Assembly (NCBI GenBank): GCA_945938205.1
Contig: CAMEUL010000040.1
Coordinates: 1 to 9,855 of the forward strand
Source of the DNA: an uncultured Traorella sp.
GTDB taxonomy: Bacteria; Bacillota_I; Bacilli_A; Erysipelotrichales; Erysipelotrichaceae
DNA: 9,855 nt
Direction of reading: 5' to 3'
A program made the position numbers and the translations under genes. Under the pieces are notes generated by a model. That model had not been told where the DNA came from, did not search any database, and saw only the letters and a list, made by a program, of their open reading frames with translations. Shown in pieces: positions 1 to 5,973 of this stretch (position 1 is its first letter; every line of letters starts with the position of its first letter).

Positions 1-1
1 A

Positions 2-2560
2 AAGGCTGTGGCAGCGTTGGATGAGTTCATGAAGCTGGATCAGGAACAGGTTGATTATATCGTTGCGAAAGCAAGTGTTGCGGCATTAGATCAGCATGGT
101 GTGCTGGCAATGGCTGCCATTGAAGAAACCGGACGTGGGGTCTTTGAAGACAAAGCTACCAAAAAACTGTTTGCCTGTGAACATGTTGTCAACAATATGC
201 GTCATACAAGAACGGTTGGAATCATTCGTGAAGATGATGTAGACGGTATCGTGGAAATTGCGGAACCTGTAGGAGTTGTTTGCGGGATTGTGCCAACAAC
301 GAATCCAACATCCACCGCTATCTTTAAATCACTGATCTGTCTGAAGACAAGAAATCCAATTGTCTTTTCATTCCATCCAAGTGCTGTGAAATGTTCCATT
401 CAGGCAGCAAAAGTGGTATATGATGCGGCAGTAGCAGCGGGAGCCCCTGAAAACTGTATTCAGTGGATCGAACATCCTACTATGGAAGGAACCAATGCTT
501 TGATGAATCATAAGGATGTTTCTACGATCCTGGCTACTGGTGGAAACGCCATGGTGCGCGCTGCTTATTCTTGCGGGAAACCAGCCTTAGGTGTAGGAGC
601 AGGGAATGTTCCTGCTTATGTGGAAAAAACATGTAACCTGCGTCAGGCAGTCAATGATATCGTACTCTCTAAAGCATTTGATAATGGAATGATCTGTGCC
701 AGTGAACAGGCAGCCATTGTAGATAAAGAAATCTATGCGGATTTTGTCAAGGAAATGAAATCTTTCGGTGTTTATTTTGTGAACAAGAAAGAAAAAGAAA
801 TGCTTGAAAAATATATGTTTGGTGTGACTTCCTATTCCAAAGATGTGGACAATGCGAAGCTCAACAGTGTCATGGTTGGTAAGGGTGCACGCTGGATCGC
901 ACAGCAGGCGGGATTTGATGTTCCTGAGAAGACCGTGATCTTATGTGCTGAATGTAAAGAAGTAGGACCTAATGAACCATTGACACGTGAAAAGCTTTCT
1001 CCTGTATTGGCAGTTTTGAAGACAGAAACAACAGAAGATGGACTGAACATGTCAGAAAAGATGGTGGAATTTAACGGACTTGGACATTCGGCTGCCATTC
1101 ATACGAAAAATGAACAATTAGCCAAAGAATTTGGTCTTCGTGTAAAAGCCATTCGTGTCATCTGGAATTCACCTTCCACATTCGGAGGAATCGGAAATGT
1201 ATATAATGCCTTCCTTCCATCATTAACACTAGGATGTGGATCTTATGGACACAACTCAGTTGGTAATAACGTCAGTGCCGTGAATTTGATCAACGTAAAA
1301 CGTCTGGGGAGAAGAAACAACAATATGCAGTGGTTTAAGGTTCCATCAAAAATCTATTTCGAAAGAGATTCTATTAAATATCTGAAAGATATGAGAGAAA
1401 TGAACCGTGTGTTCATTGTCACAGACCGTTCCATGGTGGATCTAGGATTTGTCAATAAAGTGACCGATCAGCTGAACATGAGAAGAAATAAAGTACAGTA
1501 TCAGCTGTTCTGTGATGTAGAACCAGATCCTTCCATCGCAACCGTTCAGCGTGGTGTGGAAGTCATGAGAAGCTTCCAGCCGGATACGATCATTGCATTG
1601 GGTGGAGGAAGCAGCATGGATGCCGCAAAAGGAATGTGGCTGTTCTATGAACATCCTGAAGTTAACTTTGATGATCTGAAACAGAAATTTATTGATATTC
1701 GTAAACGTGCTTTCCGTTATCCGGAACTTGGAAAGAAAGCAAACTTAGTTTGTATTCCTACAACGAGTGGTACAGGATCTGAAGTGACTCCATTTGCCGT
1801 TATTTCCGACAAGATTGCCAATAAGAAATATCCATTGGCTGACTACTCTTTAACACCAACAATTGCGATCGTGGACCCTGCTTTCACAACCAATCTTCCG
1901 GCTTCTATTACAGCCGATACAGGAATGGATGTTTTAACACATGCCACCGAAGCCTATGTTGCGACATTAGCGAATGATTTTACCGATGGATTGTGTCTAC
2001 AGGCAATCAAGATGGTCTTTGAATATTTGCCTAGAGCCGTACATGACGGCAAAAATGATCTGGAAGCCAGAGAAAAAATGCACAATGCCAGCTGTATTGC
2101 CGGTATGGCTTTCGCAAATGCCTTCTTGGGTGTGAACCACTCTTTGGCGCATAAGATCGGAGCTGAATTCCATGTGCCTCACGGACGTGCCAATGCCATC
2201 CTGCTGCCACATGTTATCCGATATAATGGTGTTAAACCACAGAAGAATTCCGTATGGCCAAAATATAACTACTATAAAGCCGATGAAAAATATCAGGATA
2301 TCGCCAAACTGTTAGGTCTTCCAGCCTCTACACCTCAGGAAGCTGTGGAATCTTATGCTAAGGCATGTGCTGAACTGGGTGCCAATGTAGGTATCAAGAT
2401 GAACTTCCAGGATCAGGGAATCGACGAACAGGTATGGAAGGATGCGGAAAGAAAAATTGCTCTTCTGGCATATGAAGATCAGTGTTCTCCAGCCAATCCA
2501 AAATTGCCAATGGTTGATGATATGATCGAAATTCTGGAAAAAGCTTATAAAGGAAACTAA
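2..2560 (+). CDS. adhE: Bifunctional acetaldehyde-CoA/alcohol dehydrogenase AdhE (5' end beyond window)
   Basis: Cytoplasmic fermentative enzyme that reduces acetyl-CoA to acetaldehyde and then to ethanol, regenerating NAD+; members of this family form filaments called spirosomes. Numbering from the GTG at 8, the N-terminal aldehyde dehydrogenase half carries the CGIVPTTNPTSTAIFKSL block and catalytic Cys230 in ICASEQ. The C-terminal iron-dependent alcohol dehydrogenase half has the NAD-binding GGGSSMDAAK (from residue 532), SGTGSEVTPFAV, and metal ligands Asp641, His645, His711 and His725, spaced as in E. coli AdhE. The frame is open to the left edge, and the residues before the GTG (Lys-Ala) continue the family alignment. 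The GTG is therefore probably an internal valine, with roughly 16 residues lying outside. The 3' end is complete and followed by a terminator. No upstream control region is visible. The frame and active-site residues look intact. Confidence 0.96.
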   Translation, partial: KAVAALDEFMKLDQEQVDYIVAKASVAALDQHGVLAMAAIEETGRGVFEDKATKKLFACEHVVNNMRHTRTVGIIREDDVDGIVEIAEPVGVVCGIVPTTNPTSTAIFKSLICLKTRNPIVFSFHPSAVKCSIQAAKVVYDAAVAAGAPENCIQWIEHPTMEGTNALMNHKDVSTILATGGNAMVRAAYSCGKPALGVGAGNVPAYVEKTCNLRQAVNDIVLSKAFDNGMICASEQAAIVDKEIYADFVKEMKSFGVYFVNKKEKEMLEKYMFGVTSYSKDVDNAKLNSVMVGKGARWIAQQAGFDVPEKTVILCAECKEVGPNEPLTREKLSPVLAVLKTETTEDGLNMSEKMVEFNGLGHSAAIHTKNEQLAKEFGLRVKAIRVIWNSPSTFGGIGNVYNAFLPSLTLGCGSYGHNSVGNNVSAVNLINVKRLGRRNNNMQWFKVPSKIYFERDSIKYLKDMREMNRVFIVTDRSMVDLGFVNKVTDQLNMRRNKVQYQLFCDVEPDPSIATVQRGVEVMRSFQPDTIIALGGGSSMDAAKGMWLFYEHPEVNFDDLKQKFIDIRKRAFRYPELGKKANLVCIPTTSGTGSEVTPFAVISDKIANKKYPLADYSLTPTIAIVDPAFTTNLPASITADTGMDVLTHATEAYVATLANDFTDGLCLQAIKMVFEYLPRAVHDGKNDLEAREKMHNASCIAGMAFANAFLGVNHSLAHKIGAEFHVPHGRANAILLPHVIRYNGVKPQKNSVWPKYNYYKADEKYQDIAKLLGLPASTPQEAVESYAKACAELGANVGIKMNFQDQGIDEQVWKDAERKIALLAYEDQCSPANPKLPMVDDMIEILEKAYKGN

Positions 2561-2568
2561 TGATTCAA

Positions 2569-2599
2569 AGAGAGAAATTCAGTTCTCTCTCTTTTTTTT
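2569..2599 (+). terminator. Rho-independent terminator of adhE
   Basis: An 8-bp stem, AGAGAGAA (2569-2576) with TTCTCTCT (2583-2590), closes a 6-nt loop and is followed by C and eight T residues. It begins 8 bases after the adhE stop and should separate adhE transcription from the abiE block. The stem is not GC-rich, so termination may be incomplete. Confidence 0.8.
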
Positions 2600-2609
2600 G
2601 CTTGATTTA

Positions 2610-2640
2610 TATAACGAAAAAATATATAAGAAACGTTATA
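2610..2640. repeat. Spaced 7-bp inverted repeat in AT-rich leader
   Basis: TATAACG (2610-2616) and CGTTATA (2634-2640) are perfect inverted copies separated by 17 bases. The spacing is compatible with a protein-binding site, but nothing else identifies a regulator. In DNA this AT-rich, a 7-bp match could arise by chance. It is followed by an A-rich, purine-rich tract (about 2641-2676). Confidence 0.3.
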
Positions 2641-2704
2641 AGTACAAAATAAAAAAGTAAAAAGAAAGTAAAAAACGGATATATAAGAGTATACGAATAT
2701 CTAT

Positions 2705-2732
2705 GGAGGTGAATTTAGTGAAGTACTCATAA
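2705..2732 (+). other. Orphan strong Shine-Dalgarno with a 4-codon mini-ORF
   Basis: A near-consensus ribosome binding site, GGAGGTG (2705-2711), lies 6 bases before a GTG (2718). That GTG opens only four codons (GTG AAG TAC TCA) before TAA at 2730-2732. The site is stronger than those of the real neighbouring genes, yet no gene follows in any frame until abiEi. It may be the relic of a gene start displaced or deleted when the abiE block arrived, or a minimal leader peptide. No promoter can be assigned to it with confidence. Confidence 0.35.
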
Positions 2733-2750
2733 TTATGAAACATTATGTTT
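2727..2750. repeat. Two adjoining palindromes upstream of the abiE promoter
   Basis: TCATAATTATGA (2727-2738) is a perfect 12-bp palindrome. It shares its last base with AAACATTATGTTT (2738-2750), a 6-bp inverted repeat around one central base. The second shares the half-site AACAT/ATGTT with the large inverted repeat 38 bp downstream (centre to centre). It could be a second, weaker operator for the same repressor. Characterised AbiEi proteins bind two inverted repeats at their promoter, which fits, but the assignment here is inferred from sequence similarity only. Confidence 0.4.
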
Positions 2751-2756
2751 GATTTA

Positions 2757-2785
2757 TTGATTTTCACCGCATACTAACATATAAT
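2757..2785 (+). promoter_or_regulatory. Promoter of the abiE operon
   Basis: A -35 element TTGATT (2757-2762) and a perfect -10 element TATAAT (2780-2785) are separated by the optimal 17 bases. Transcription should begin near 2792, giving a very short leader of about 13 bases before the ATG at 2805. The -10 box covers the alternative upstream ATG at 2784, so that ATG would not be in the mRNA and cannot be the start codon. Confidence 0.75.
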
Positions 2786-2804
2786 GTTAGTACGAGGTGA
2801 AAAT
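2760..2804. promoter_or_regulatory. Large inverted repeat, probable AbiEi operator, over -10 and ribosome binding site
   Basis: Two 21-base arms (2760-2780 and 2784-2804) are inverted copies with 19 of 21 positions matching (mismatches 2771/2793 and 2769/2795), separated by 3 bases. The left arm fills the promoter spacer, the -10 box lies at the centre, and the right arm contains the Shine-Dalgarno GAGGTGA (2794-2800). A protein bound here would block RNA polymerase. AbiEi antitoxins are known to repress their own operons by binding inverted repeats, so this is the expected operator. The arms could also pair in an RNA read from further upstream, hiding the ribosome binding site. Confidence 0.7.
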
Positions 2805-3413
2805 ATGTTAGCTAATTATGATATGTTGAAATGTAAACTTCAGAACTATATGGCACCAGATAACAAAATCAAAAGAATGAGTGATTCTGGTGAAATCATA
2901 AAATTAACAAAAGATTTATATGAAACAGATAAAAAGACACCCGGTTATCTTGTTGCGAACGCGATATATAATCCATCTTATCTTAGTTTTGATTATGCTT
3001 TAGCTTATCATGGATTAATTCCTGAAGCAGTTTACGTCTATACAAGTGCTACATATAAGAAGAAAAAAAGGAAAACATATCAAAATGCGCTTGGTACATT
3101 TACATATCGTGATATTCCAAGTGAAGTATATCCGTATGGAATCAAAATAGTAGATACAGATAAATACCCTTATTCTATAGCTACTGCGGAAAAGGCACTT
3201 TGTGACAAACTTTATTCTTTACAACCTGTTAAAAATAAAAAAGAAATGATACATTTGCTTTTTCATGATTTAAGAATAGATCAAGATGTATTTGAAAATT
3301 TAAATTTTGATGATTTAGCTTTTCTTTGTGATCGATATGGTTCTACAAATTTAAAAATATTAAAGAAAGTAATAGGTGGAAAAATTGCAAACAGTCATAC
3401 AACAGATGATTGA
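2805..3413 (+). CDS. abiEi: AbiEi-family type IV antitoxin and transcriptional repressor
   Basis: A 202-residue protein that matches the AbiEi antitoxin pattern. In this family an N-terminal winged helix-turn-helix binds the operon promoter, and the C-terminal domain neutralises the AbiEii nucleotidyltransferase without a stable complex (type IV toxin-antitoxin). Visible here are an N-terminal segment with GEIIKLTKDLYE (29-40, the wing of the family's HTH), the hallmark NPSYLSFDYALAYHGLIPE (56-74), the YTSATYKKKKRKTYQ basic stretch (79-93), and SIATAEKALCDKLY (124-137). The ATG at 2805 is chosen because GAGGTGA ends 4-5 bases before it; the ATG at 2784 lies in the -10 box. It overlaps abiEii, the usual antitoxin-first order. 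Base composition is visibly AT-richer than adhE, suggesting acquisition by transfer. Confidence 0.88.
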   Translation: MLANYDMLKCKLQNYMAPDNKIKRMSDSGEIIKLTKDLYETDKKTPGYLVANAIYNPSYLSFDYALAYHGLIPEAVYVYTSATYKKKKRKTYQNALGTFTYRDIPSEVYPYGIKIVDTDKYPYSIATAEKALCDKLYSLQPVKNKKEMIHLLFHDLRIDQDVFENLNFDDLAFLCDRYGSTNLKILKKVIGGKIANSHTTDD

Positions 3414-4257
3414 TCGATATCATTCTCAAAATATAGAAGATAAAAGAAATGCCATAAAAGAAGTTATTCAAGAGATCGTTCTTTGTGGTTTAAGTAAATC
3501 TCATTTTTTTGATGAAGCGGCTTTCTATGGTGGAACAGCGTTAAGAATATTTTATGGATTAGATAGGTTTTCAGAGGATCTTGATTTTTCATTACTTATC
3601 AAAAATCCTGATTTTGATTTTGTTTCATTTTTTTCGCTTTTAAAGTCAACTGTCAACTCATTTGGCTTAAACGTGGATATTCAAATCAAAAGCAAAACCA
3701 AAGAGTCTAGTATTCAGTCTGCTTTTCTAAAAGGAGATACAATAGAACAGTTCTTACTTTTTTATCCAGAAAGTGACATTCAAGGTATCAATAAAAATGA
3801 AAAGATCAAGATTAAAATAGAAATTGATACGAATCCTCCTGCATTTGCTACATACGAAACTCGATTCAATTTGCTTCCAGTTCCGTATAGTGTCAGACTA
3901 TATGATGAATCTTCTTTATTTGCAGGAAAAATACATGCTGTAATTTGTAGAGGATGGCAAAGTAGAATTAAAGGAAGAGATTTATATGATTATGTCTTTT
4001 TTCTAAGTCATAAAACTAAATTAAATCTTCCTCATTTAAAAGAAAGACTTGTTGAATCAGGTTATATATCCCGACAGGATGAGTGCTCGCTTGAAGATGT
4101 AAAAAAAATGTTGAATCAAAGATTTAGTGAGATAGATTTTGATCAAGCTAAATTAGATGTAATTCCATTCATCAAAGATATAAGTACCATAGATATCTGG
4201 TCACAAGAGTTTTTCACAAGCATCACTTCAGAGTTGACCGCAAATAATGAATATTAA
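3385..4257 (+). CDS. abiEii: AbiEii-family nucleotidyltransferase toxin
   Basis: About 290 residues, a toxin of the AbiEii type IV abortive-infection system with a minimal nucleotidyltransferase fold. Family members transfer nucleotides (some modify tRNA 3' ends), halting growth and limiting phage. Counting from the TTG at 3385, it shows the glycine-rich motif YGGTALRI (48-55), the catalytic pair in SEDLDF (Asp65 and Asp67), a third likely acidic strand KIEIDTNPP (Asp148), and the C-terminal FAGKIHAV (Lys182) and GRDLYDY (198-202) motifs; all look intact. The start is uncertain. TTG 3385 has AGGTGG 5 bases upstream, GTG 3376 (293 residues) has only a weak site, and ATG 3406 has none. All overlap the end of abiEi, implying coupled translation and toxin output tied to antitoxin. 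Confidence 0.88.
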   Translation: MQTVIQQMIDRYHSQNIEDKRNAIKEVIQEIVLCGLSKSHFFDEAAFYGGTALRIFYGLDRFSEDLDFSLLIKNPDFDFVSFFSLLKSTVNSFGLNVDIQIKSKTKESSIQSAFLKGDTIEQFLLFYPESDIQGINKNEKIKIKIEIDTNPPAFATYETRFNLLPVPYSVRLYDESSLFAGKIHAVICRGWQSRIKGRDLYDYVFFLSHKTKLNLPHLKERLVESGYISRQDECSLEDVKKMLNQRFSEIDFDQAKLDVIPFIKDISTIDIWSQEFFTSITSELTANNEY

Positions 4258-4284
4258 AAATTCACTGTCAAAGTGAATTTTTTT
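4256..4284 (+). terminator. Terminator of the abiE operon
   Basis: An 11-bp perfect stem, AAAAATTCACT (4256-4266) with AGTGAATTTTT (4272-4282), around a GTCAA loop, ends in a run of seven T (4278-4284). The stem begins inside the abiEii stop codon. The A run on the left arm means it may also act on the opposite strand. It closes the abiE block as an independent transcription unit. Confidence 0.85.
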
Positions 4285-4294
4285 ATGAATAAAG

Positions 4295-4304
4295 TTTCAT
4301 GAAA
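4295..4304. repeat. 10-bp palindrome upstream of the HAD operon
   Basis: TTTCATGAAA is a perfect 10-bp palindrome between the abiE terminator and the putative HAD promoter. It could be an operator, but at this length in AT-rich DNA it may be chance. Confidence 0.25.
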
Positions 4305-4329
4305 TCACATAGCCAAACAAGTAAAGATT

Positions 4330-4338
4330 TGGTATGAT
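4330..4338 (+). promoter_or_regulatory. Possible extended -10 promoter of the HAD operon
   Basis: TGG followed by TATGAT (4333-4338) forms an extended -10 element. No convincing -35 lies 16-18 bases upstream, which is common for extended -10 promoters. The predicted start near 4345 would leave a leader of only about ten bases before the ATG at 4355 and would clip the ribosome binding site, so the assignment is weak. Confidence 0.35.
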
Positions 4339-4354
4339 TAGAGCGGTGATGAAA

Positions 4355-5188
4355 ATGATAAAATGTATCGCAAGTGATCTAGATGGGACCTTATTGTATA
4401 AGGGACTTCTTTCAGAAAACAATAAAAAAGCCATTCAAATGATCCAGGAAAAAGGAATTGAGTTTATTATCGCAACCGGACGTGATTTTTCTCAAACTAA
4501 GCATCTTTTTGATGAGTTTGGTTTTTCTTGTGACAGTATCCTGTTAAATGGAACTTGTTTTATAAACAGCAAACTGGAAGTGGAATTCACGATCGGACTT
4601 GAAAAGGAAAGTGTACGTCAGGCCTGTGAACTTGTTTTAAATAAAGGATTAGGCATCATGTTCTATACAAAAGACAAGGTGGTTTGTTTTAAAAATAAAG
4701 CACTGGTCTGTGAAGATTTCTCTGCAGCTTTGTTTGAATATTCTAAAGATATTGTTACCTATGAGTTTTATGAAGCGATTGAAGAATATCACGATCTGGA
4801 TGAAATGATGGCACAGGGACCGCTTAGCTGTGAAATCATGAGCCGCAATGGTGAATTGGTCGAAGAAGTCAAAGAAGAACTGAAAAAGATTGAAGGGATT
4901 GATGTGACTAGTTCAATTCCAAAGGAAATTGAATTTACTTCGATTCATGCCAGTAAAGGAAAGGCTCTTCAGAAGGTTTGTGAACTTAAAGGATATAAAC
5001 AAGATGAAGTCGTTGTTTTTGGTGATGGCGGAAATGATATTTCTTTATTTGAGTGCTTTGATAGAGCTTATGCCATGGGCAATGCCGATCCTGTGATCAA
5101 AAAGGTCGCTAAGCATACTTGTTTAAACTGTGAGGAGGATGGCTTCTATCATAAAGTGATGGAACTGTTGGAGGAAGATAATGGATAA
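4355..5188 (+). CDS. HAD-superfamily Cof-type phosphatase, first of a tandem pair
   Basis: A 277-residue soluble protein of the Cof subfamily of HAD hydrolases. These are magnesium-dependent phosphatases that typically act on sugar phosphates, nucleotides or cofactors such as flavin or pyridoxal phosphates; the substrate cannot be read from sequence. Motif I is SDLDGTLL with nucleophile Asp8 and acid/base Asp10, motif II is ATGR (Thr41), motif III is Lys201 in SKGKAL, and motif IV is GDGGND (223-228, metal-binding Asp224 and Asp228). The middle region (about 80-190) is the cap domain that sets specificity. The ATG at 4355 is chosen because the protein then begins as usual for the family, with GGTGAT at 4345-4350; ATGs at 4334 and 4349 add 7 or 2 residues. 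It overlaps the next gene by 8 bases, indicating one operon. Confidence 0.88.
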   Translation: MIKCIASDLDGTLLYKGLLSENNKKAIQMIQEKGIEFIIATGRDFSQTKHLFDEFGFSCDSILLNGTCFINSKLEVEFTIGLEKESVRQACELVLNKGLGIMFYTKDKVVCFKNKALVCEDFSAALFEYSKDIVTYEFYEAIEEYHDLDEMMAQGPLSCEIMSRNGELVEEVKEELKKIEGIDVTSSIPKEIEFTSIHASKGKALQKVCELKGYKQDEVVVFGDGGNDISLFECFDRAYAMGNADPVIKKVAKHTCLNCEEDGFYHKVMELLEEDNG

Positions 5189-5954
5189 GACGATCTTTTG
5201 CTTTGACATTGATGGAACCTTGCTGACCTTTGATCATCGTATTCTGGATTCAACCATTGAGACCATTCAAAACATTCAAAGTCAGGGACATAAGGCAGTG
5301 ATTGCTACCGGAAGAAACTATGGTTCTGTGAAAACAACAGGTCTTTTGGATAAGATCAAATGGGACGCTTATGTTTTAAATAATGGTCAATGTGTGCTGG
5401 ATGAAAATTTTCAGCCGATCCATGAAGAAACTTTGGATCAAAAAACCATTGAAAAAATCATTGAAGTGTCCAATCGTGAAGGATGGACCTGCTGTCTTGA
5501 AACGGTATTTTATTGGTTTACGATTCAAGAACCCAGTGAATATACAATTGAAACACATCGCTTCTTTAATGAAGTGTGTCCTCAAAAACAAGAATATGAT
5601 CCTTCTATGAAGATCATCATGGCGATGGCATATGCACCAAAAGGATATGATTATGCACCTTATAAAGAAATTGAAGGATTGACCGTGGATCCGGGATTTT
5701 CTGCATATGCCGATCTGACCAAAAAAGGCTGTCATAAATATACGGGCATTGAGAAATGCATGGAATACTTAAAATGCACCAAAAGTGTCTGTTTTGGGGA
5801 TGGCAGCAATGATATTGACATGATTACTCTTGCAGATGTGGGAGTGGCTATGGGGAATGCCATTGAGGAACTGAAAGAAGTCAGTGATATGATCACAGAC
5901 ACCAATGAAAAAGATGGCATTTATCATGCCATCCAAAAACTTGGATATTTATAA
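5181..5954 (+). CDS. HAD-superfamily Cof-type phosphatase, second of a tandem pair
   Basis: A 257-residue HAD hydrolase, divergent from its upstream neighbour but with the same plan. Motif I is CFDIDGTLL (Asp9 and Asp11), motif II is ATGR (Thr43), motif IV is GDGSND (206-211), followed by ADVGVAMGNA. Motif III reads KKGCHKYTGI with Lys186 as the likely catalytic lysine, instead of the more usual Ser-Lys-Gly order. The cap region (about 85-175) is tryptophan- and tyrosine-rich (GWTCCLETVFYWF near 100-113), suggesting a different ligand pocket from the first enzyme. The start is well supported by GGAGGA (5170-5175) 5 bases before the ATG, inside the end of the preceding gene. Substrate unknown. 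Cotranscription with the first HAD gene suggests related reactions, but nothing else in the operon indicates which. Confidence 0.87.
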   Translation: MDKTIFCFDIDGTLLTFDHRILDSTIETIQNIQSQGHKAVIATGRNYGSVKTTGLLDKIKWDAYVLNNGQCVLDENFQPIHEETLDQKTIEKIIEVSNREGWTCCLETVFYWFTIQEPSEYTIETHRFFNEVCPQKQEYDPSMKIIMAMAYAPKGYDYAPYKEIEGLTVDPGFSAYADLTKKGCHKYTGIEKCMEYLKCTKSVCFGDGSNDIDMITLADVGVAMGNAIEELKEVSDMITDTNEKDGIYHAIQKLGYL

Positions 5955-5973
5955 AGATGCGTAAGCATCTTTT
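5953..5973. terminator. Shared hairpin between convergent HAD and ABC operons
   Basis: AAAGATGC (5953-5960) pairs with GCATCTTT (5965-5972) around a GTAA (GNRA-type) loop, followed on the plus strand by a short T run. The stop codons of both convergent genes (TAA at 5952-5954 on plus, TAA at 5972-5974 on minus) overlap the stem ends. It probably terminates the HAD operon. On the minus strand the T-rich tail is shorter and interrupted, so termination of the ABC operon is less certain. Confidence 0.65.

Noticed and set aside
8..10. GTG as the true start of adhE
   Set aside because: The frame is open to the left edge and the preceding codons fit the AdhE alignment. The family's N terminus begins about 16 residues earlier, so this is an internal valine.
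2641..2676. A-rich purine tract as a repeat array or CRISPR-like element
   Set aside because: It has no regular unit or spacers and is simple low-complexity AT-rich DNA, at most a bent or UP-like segment.
2784..2804. ATG at 2784 as the start of abiEi, adding 7 residues
   Set aside because: It overlaps the TATAAT -10 element and would lie upstream of the transcript start. ATG 2805 has a well-placed GAGGTGA.
5376..5735. 119-residue reading frame on the minus strand inside the second HAD gene
   Set aside because: It lies wholly opposite a well-supported gene, has no family motifs or ribosome binding site, and is explained as a shadow frame.
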